From assembly GCA_003117195.1 (NCBI GenBank), contig BDSI01000050.1, positions 186,001 through 250,000 of the forward strand: a stretch of DNA of 64,000 nucleotides, in the 5' to 3' direction. The notes beneath the pieces were generated by a model. That model had not been told where the DNA came from. It was given only the letters and a program-made list of their open reading frames with translations, and made no database searches. The stretch's first letter is position 1. Each line of letters opens with the position of its first letter. Position numbers and translations under genes: made by a program. Positions 58,001 through 64,000 of the stretch are shown in pieces. The DNA is from Eudorina sp. 2006-703-Eu-15. Its lineage: Eukaryota; Chlorophyta; Chlorophyceae; Chlamydomonadales; Volvocaceae.

Positions 58001-61000
58001 GGGCTTGGAGCGAGCAAGCCGTTACTCAGATGAGTAAAATCCTGGTACGTGGAACTAGTGGGATGGCTGTTCGGGTGGGCAGCCATGTGGCCGGGCCGGG
58101 CCGGGGGGCGGGCACGGGTGAGAACTTGGGTGGGCACACGGGTTGCACGAGGGCAGGTGCGTGGTTATGGTGAAGGGAGGACGGACTTATGTCTAGCAGA
58201 TAGGAGAAAGAGCTGCATGGGCATGCTGACCTGCCACGCACATGCATGCTAGATGGTTAAAGAAGTAGAAAGGATGGTGCTGACAGGCAAGAAGTCCAAT
58301 TATCAACCAGACGGAAAGGGGCATTTGCGCCGATGCTAGCACTGCAAGAGGCGGGGGCTCACCCAGCTCAGATCGATCGGGTTGGCAAGCTGGCATGGGA
58401 CTCGACAAGTTAAGGATGCAGGGGCTGAACATTCATGACATTGCCACCTTCACCATAAATCTGCCCTCTTTTTGCAGGTGGGCCGTCAAACTAGTGGTCG
58501 GGGTTACGGACCATGACCTGCTGGTGGCCGGGGCTATGTATGGACTGGGGCCTGCTGGGGCGAGCGGCTTTACTCAGGAGAGTAAAAACTCGTGGCAGGT
58601 GAGTGGGTTTGCGGGCGGATACCATGTTGCTGTATGTGGGCGGGAGCGCTAGATATGGGTGGCGGCCAGGCTGCGCAGCTAGGAGGCAGGTTGCTTGACT
58701 TGGTGCCATGCCGGCCAATGGGCGAGCAAAGCAGATAGTCAGGATGGTCAGGCGGGGTGTAAATCAGTTATTGGCACGGTGATGATCAGACAGGTAGCAG
58801 CATAAATAATATCTTACAGAGGAGATACGTACACTGAGTAATCGGTGGGTCAGGTTAGCACATACAAGGTCGGGCGGGTCGACGGGCGGCTGTAGCGGCT
58901 GAGGCAAAGGGAATGAAGGCCCAATATCAGGCAGGTGGTCAGTCCAATAATTAAACGAATACCGCCAGAGAAAGAAAACACGAGGAATCCGCTGGCCGTA
59001 AGGGAAAACACGTGAAGCCGGTGCTTTTAGCAAAAAAAACAAGGCGCGTTCAGCTCAGCCATACCCAGACTTCCGAGGCCCGCAAACAGCTTGCACTACT
59101 ACAGCTCCTTTCTCGCTCGAGCGATGAAGCCGCTCCATGATTGTCAGAGCTGTTTTGTAAGCGGTTAACCAATTGATAACCACGGAGTTCCGTGTCGGTG
59201 CATACATGTACGTGATTGTTCATTATAACTAACCGTGCCTGTGCGTCTGCAAGCGAAGCGAGGGAGCACGCACAGACTTGTACGGGGTGGGTATGCTTCG
59301 ACCGAACGATCCTGCCAGGCGAGGGACACATATCCCGGTATGCGTCAAGCCGACAATTCCACCCGGTCGGGGCACGGGTCCACCTTGCTTGTAACGGTTA
59401 CGGTTAGTAATCCATGTAGCTTAGCGCCGGCTACTGTTCTCCGCCTAACCGTGCGTGTGTGTGTAAGCATGTATGTAGCCGTACCGTGCGGCGGCAGCGC
59501 GGCCACGAACGCATACATACCATTCCAGTCGTGGTACGTACATGCGCGTCTTCACCGAGATTACTCGGATGCATGAACAACAACAATAAGATTGCCATAG
59601 TGGGCAGCGCCCAGAATAGGGTGATCGGGGGCCGAGCCCCGGGGGGTCACTGCTGTCACTCAGTGTGTAGTACATTGACTAGTCAATGCAATTATTCTGA
59701 AGAGCATGTACCAATATAATATTATAACACTCGCTATAATCCTCGTAGTAGTAGTAGCAGTAGTATTAATAGTGATGATGGTAGTACTAGAAGTAATGGC
59801 AATGATTATATTAATCATATATCGGTGGTGCGGGCATACAGGGGTGGCTACGCCACCTCTCAGTTCCCCACCCCCTTCACACACACTTCAGGCTCCGGCC
59901 GGTGTACTCTTATTATTTATATTCTTATTATTCTATTAATTATTTGTCTTCTTGTCATTATTATTATCATTATATTATTTATATTATATATAAAATTATT
60001 CAAGTAATATCATACTTAATAATAATTATTAAGGATGTTACAGCAGACCAGACGGGTTATCGGTGACAGGTAATTAATAATACTAAATAACACGAATATA
60101 TAATACAAATATAATAATAGTAATGATGATGATGTCATCCTTCGCTTCTGCCCTGGGTCCTGATTGAGTAATTAGCGCGTGTTCTCAGAGGTGCTGCTAA
60201 CGTTATCCAGCGGTTCGGGACATCCTAGGCGCTTTACTGCTGCTTGACAAAGAGGCCTTCGGAGCATACATGTACAAGGCATCTGCACAAAGCTCGACGA
60301 TCAGTTCGGCAGAGATCGATTACAATAAACGCAAGCAACGCATACGGTATACAATGGTTTTTTTTACATATTATAACAAACATATTATAACAAAAATGAT
60401 CAGGCATTCGCTCGAAGCACGCTCTCCGTTAGTAACCTCAAATCAAGGTATCACAGCAAACAAACATGATAATGACGGGTTAGACGGATGCATGGAGTCT
60501 AGGGCACGAGCGACGCTCTCAGTGGTAGCGCGTCGCAGCGCACCTGACCTGCTGACTGACGCTTGTTGCGGTCTGCTATTCCGATTTCGCCGCCTTAATA
60601 GTTTACCCCTCGATCGCTCGCCTCCGGGTGGCAGCCCTCTTAGCTCTCTCACACGTACGAAAAACATATAAGCAAATACACCTGCAGCAAGGCGTGTACC
60701 GCGCTGCCATCTATCCGCGCGCGCGTGCGTTAGCAGCAAACTAGGGACGAACCAGCAGGTACCTGTATCTCGCCATGCAGCATGCGTGATAAGCGTGATA
60801 GATGGCTTAGATGGCTGGCAAAATTAGCAAAATAAGTTGGCACTTACGTGCTACTACCTTCATGATTATCAACATCTATGCATGAAAAACCCTCACGTAT
60901 ACTCGGAAGAAAATTAGATCGAAGCGCGTATAGCGAGCGATCTATCGTAGTAGTTCAGTGCATGCGTGCGCCCTCCTACAAAATGCTCCAGGTACGTACC

Positions 61001-61281
61001 TAGCTACCGAGCATCTCTGATGCATACTGCTGAGTGGAATGAAAGAAATCAACTAAACCAAGCAACTTGCTTGGGCCGAGTAGGCCGAGGACGGAGCTGC
61101 AGCAAAGTAAGGCGCGCGCGATCAGCGTGATTAGCGCGATTTCACGGACCGCTTGGCGGATCTATCCTACATACATACATACGTAAGTAGCGCGTGTGTA
61201 CGTTCCTCGCTCGCCATCACTATACTTGCCGTACATGCATGTATATGCATACATAGGCAGCGGCCGTCCAACAGCTAACCC

Positions 61282-61286
61282 TTACA
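61282..61286 (-). terminator. Candidate TGTAA poly(A) signal of the GH18 gene
   Basis: TTACA on the + strand, 60 bases after the chitinase stop codon and on its coding strand. Confidence 0.45.
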
Positions 61287-61345
61287 TACATACAGCCGCG
61301 CGCCTACGTACGTAGCCATTCGCCCATCCATGCAGCATGCAGAGC

Positions 61346-63626
61346 TCAACTCAACCCAGCCTTCACTGCCTTCAGGAGGGTCTGCGAGTCGTCGTCACCG
61401 CCCAACACCCAGAACATGGCGCCTCCCAAGTTCTTGGACTTGATGTAGGCAGTCTTGTCCGCAATAGCCCTGACGTTGTCGAAAGTGACAAAAACGCCAT
61501 TTGCGGCGTCGTATCCGTATGATGCCTTGTTCTTCTCGTCATAGTAGTAGACCAGGTTGGGGTACTTGGTGGCAATGTCGCGATAGTCGATGATGCTCTC
61601 TGCGGCGGGGAGGCTGCCTTTGTGCGGCATGTACAGGCCCGGCATCGGCCGTGTGGGGTCACTTGAGGGCTGGAGGTCGCAAATCTGCGGTACATGCATG
61701 CGCAGCAGGAGGTAGGCAGGGAGTAAGGGTCAGCACGCAGTAGCAAGCAAGCAGTCCGCACCAAGCATTTTCGAGCAACGCCCATCCAAGGCGGCACCTG
61801 GACCGCCGTTTCCGACAACTACATGAAGGGAATATTATGTGCGGTTTAGTGTGTCACTTCCTGTGGGAGGGATAGATGACTTAGTGCGCAATGTTAAAAA
61901 TTATCACATGTGTCGGCATAACAAGTGGAAAAATTGTTGCCTACCAGCAGAGAGAAAAAACGAAGTCCATCACAGTGCAACGACGCCAAGTTAGGTATAT
62001 ATATACACACACGCAACCCGCAATCCATGCCTAGGGTATGCAAGGCAGGCATATATACATTCGCTGCTATGGCAGCAGTGTATGTGTCAATGATAAAAAA
62101 GAAAGGTAATGCCGTCGATGGGCGGGCACAGCGCTGAGCCCAGGCGCATGATGGTATGTATGTATGTAGACGTACGTATGGCTGATTTGGCCAAGCCCGC
62201 ACCTGTGAGTGGTTTGCACCGTTCCCTACTCCTTTGAAGACACGGCCGTAGAATGGAATGCCCATGATAACTTTGTTTGGGTCGCAGCCCTGGTTCAGGA
62301 ACATCATCACCCCATCATCGACGCTGAACTCGCGGCTGCTGTCGCCTGGCGTGCTCGCGTAAAGTGCGGCCTGGTGGTTAGTGATAGGGTCCCATGCGCC
62401 TGCGTCCAACATACAGCAGGCCGGCAGACGGATGATGACGCACGAACGAAAGTTTATTTCACAGCTGTCTGTATAATTGTCATTGATTTTACAGTGGACC
62501 CGCGGGTTATCGGTGGCAGTGAGCGATTCTTCTGTGTATGACCATGTAATATACGGAACGTGCAAGTCGTCAACCGTTAAGCAGACTTATACAGGATGAG
62601 GACGCACCGTGAAGGTCATACGCCATTATGTTGACGAAGTCCACTGCATTGCAGACACTGCCCAGGTTGCCGTATTTGGCCAGGAGATTGTTGCCAGCAC
62701 CCGTGGCGATGGTGAGGAGGTAGGGCTCGTTCCGCCACGACACGGACTTCGACAGCTCGGCTCGCAGCTCAGTCAGGAAGGCCACCATTCGGGATGCGTC
62801 CTGGGTCCTGTCGTACTGGCATTTGCCCGTAGAGCAATCGGTCATGCTGTCTGGGTCGCCAGTTGCGGTTTGGCCGTACATCGGCTGTCCACCGTGCTCG
62901 AAGCCCGAAAACTCCCTGCATGTATGGGAATCCATGTACGTTAAAAATGTGAGTGTATGGAGTGAAGCTACAGCGTTTCGTTCAGGATGGAAGAACATTC
63001 ACCGTTGATCCCTTTGGTGTCCGCCGTAACGTTCATTCATTCAATCATCAGGAGCGTTCCGTCCACGATGAAGACTCATAAGTTGGAACTGTAGTATTAT
63101 TATAAGTAGTTGGTGTTGAGAGTGAAATATGAAAATACAGCGATTGCCATATACATCTATCGTTGAGCCATACATATGTGCACTGATTTGATACACGGCG
63201 GGTCCGTTCCGAACGCGGCCTCGTGAGCGAGGACAGTGAGCGCATGCTTATTTAACAGTTATCAGGGCAGTAGCAGCACCAGCAGCGCGCGCTCATCTAT
63301 CGAGCCCTTCTCACGTACATATTTGAGCCCTTAGGCTGTGATACACATCAAAGTAATCATGTATGTGGCTGCTGCCTTACCAGTCGAGGTCGATCCCGTC
63401 AAAACCGTAGGTGGTGATGAAGTCCACCATCGATCGGATCAGCTTGGCCCGCGATGCGGCGGTATTGGTGGCTGGTGACCAAAAGGGCGAGTCGTACCAG
63501 CCGCCCACTGACAGCATCATCCGGATGTGTTGGCCCTCGTTCATTCCGATTTCCTTCAGCAGATACCCAAACTGCCCGCACGCACTGCGGTGCCTCGGCG
63601 GGTCATCCGGCGCATTCCAGAAGGGC
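61346..63626 (-). CDS. GH18 chitinase, C-terminal four exons (5' end missing)
   Basis: Glycoside hydrolase family 18 enzymes cut beta-1,4-linked GlcNAc polymers by substrate-assisted catalysis. Exons (minus): 63626-63381, 62915-62608, 62399-62203, 61684-61346. Phases fit, 362 aa plus stop. Motifs in order: MLSVGGW, the catalytic DGIDLDWE (an intron splits the Trp codon, so the acid/base Glu opens the next exon), VNIMAYDLHGAWDP, GIPFYGRVFKGVG, YYYDEKNKASYGYD, and GGAMFWVLGGDD near the C-terminus. The last motif is usually GGAMFWDLSGDD, so one Asp is Val here. No chitin-binding domain is seen before the stop. The acceptor at 63626 needs an upstream exon in phase 2. None was found in the last 370 bases, so the start and any signal peptide probably lie beyond the window. 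Two introns carry retroelement tails. Confidence 0.88.
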
Positions 63627-64000
63627 CTGCGCGCGTGCGTGCGTGGGTACGCACGTGCGAAGCCACGGAAGTCGAGCAAGAACGAAAAGTAGTAACCTTA
63701 TCCAGATGCGCACTGCCGCAGGCGATGGAAACCAGCTAAAATAATCAATCAAGCTTGAGCTACGGAAACGGATTTTTGAGATGACTTCGATGTCTCAGGC
63801 TTCTCGCTCCCGGCAGGAACCGCTCAACTCATGTAACACCTTGAGTGTGTAAAATAAAGGCTGGGCTGCTGCGCGTGATAATCAGGCGCGACCGCGTACG
63901 ATACATACCGCTCATTTCAATTATTGGTTCTGATAACTGGCCAGCTGCGTAAGCATAGGTACGTACGTGGCTGGATCCATGCATGGCTTGGCAGGGTTGA
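63627..64000. other. Window edge, probably intron of the GH18 gene
   Basis: No chitinase-like exon was recognised on the minus strand. Contains AT-rich sequence and a TGTAAAATAAAGG string near 63848. Confidence 0.4.

Larger units (their letters stand above)
54876..61345. other. OS-9 upstream part and AT-richer gene-poor tract
   Basis: 54876-56000 should contain the missing N-terminal OS-9 exons; Cys- and Ala-rich open frames near 55680-55900 (-) are candidates but not proven. From about 56000 to 61345 the DNA is AT-richer, with no family motif in any frame. Two ORFs of about 110 codons (56426-56752 and 56878-57234, -) are unrecognised. It holds two TTACTC/GAGTAA hairpins (58022-58037 and 58569-58586), an AT-rich low-complexity stretch (59690-60120), a retroelement tail (60028-60070) and TACGTA/CATACATA-rich DNA (61000-61320). 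Confidence 0.45.

Overview
The window looks like nuclear DNA of a volvocine green alga (Chlamydomonas/Volvox/Gonium group). The signs are GC-rich genes cut by many short introns with GTGAGG/GTGCGG-type donors and CAG acceptors, proteins swollen by Ala, Gly and Pro runs, TGTAA poly(A)-type signals after several stops, a plastid thylakoid-lumen protein, and many microsatellites and retroelement scraps. No prokaryotic operon, CRISPR array, rRNA or tRNA was found. All gene models were built by hand from the sequence. Every splice phase was checked by arithmetic, and all close in frame except one unresolved junction in the LRR gene.

Layout, left to right. A 9-exon gene for a PsbP-domain thylakoid lumen protein (1081-5919, +). 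A 3-exon glycine-zipper-like protein of unknown function (8062-9546, +). An empty, repeat-rich stretch of about 3.5 kb. An 11-exon Pumilio/PUF RNA-binding protein (13043-21653, -). About 3.5 kb of intergenic DNA. A long 16-exon leucine-rich-repeat protein with Ser/Arg-rich and Ala-rich coiled-coil tail (25187-37269, -), carrying two insertions of one LINE family in its introns. A shared divergent promoter region. A 12-exon URB2/NPA2 ribosome-biogenesis protein (38133-50153, +). An OS-9-type ER lectin with an MRH domain (51695-54875, -; N-terminus unresolved). A 5-6 kb AT-richer tract with no convincing gene. Finally the C-terminal four exons of a GH18 chitinase (61346-63626, -), whose 5' end is upstream of the resolved exons or outside the window.

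The genes do not form a pathway. They cover plastid photosynthesis support, post-transcriptional control, nucleolar 60S maturation, ER quality control and chitin/glycan hydrolysis. The URB2 and LRR genes are head to head with about 860 bp between their start codons.

The most unusual signal is structural. (1) A 12-bp palindrome, GACCC-RY-GGGTC, occurs at least 13 times, including inside protein-coding exons in different reading frames. (2) Two copies of one LINE 3' end each sit between (CA)n tracts on both sides. (3) A second family of short elements ends in a TGTAA signal, often followed by an ATTC-type tetranucleotide tail, at about 13 sites; one copy could supply the LRR gene's poly(A) signal. 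(4) Kilobase-scale tandem arrays lie inside introns of the PsbP, PUF and OS-9 genes.
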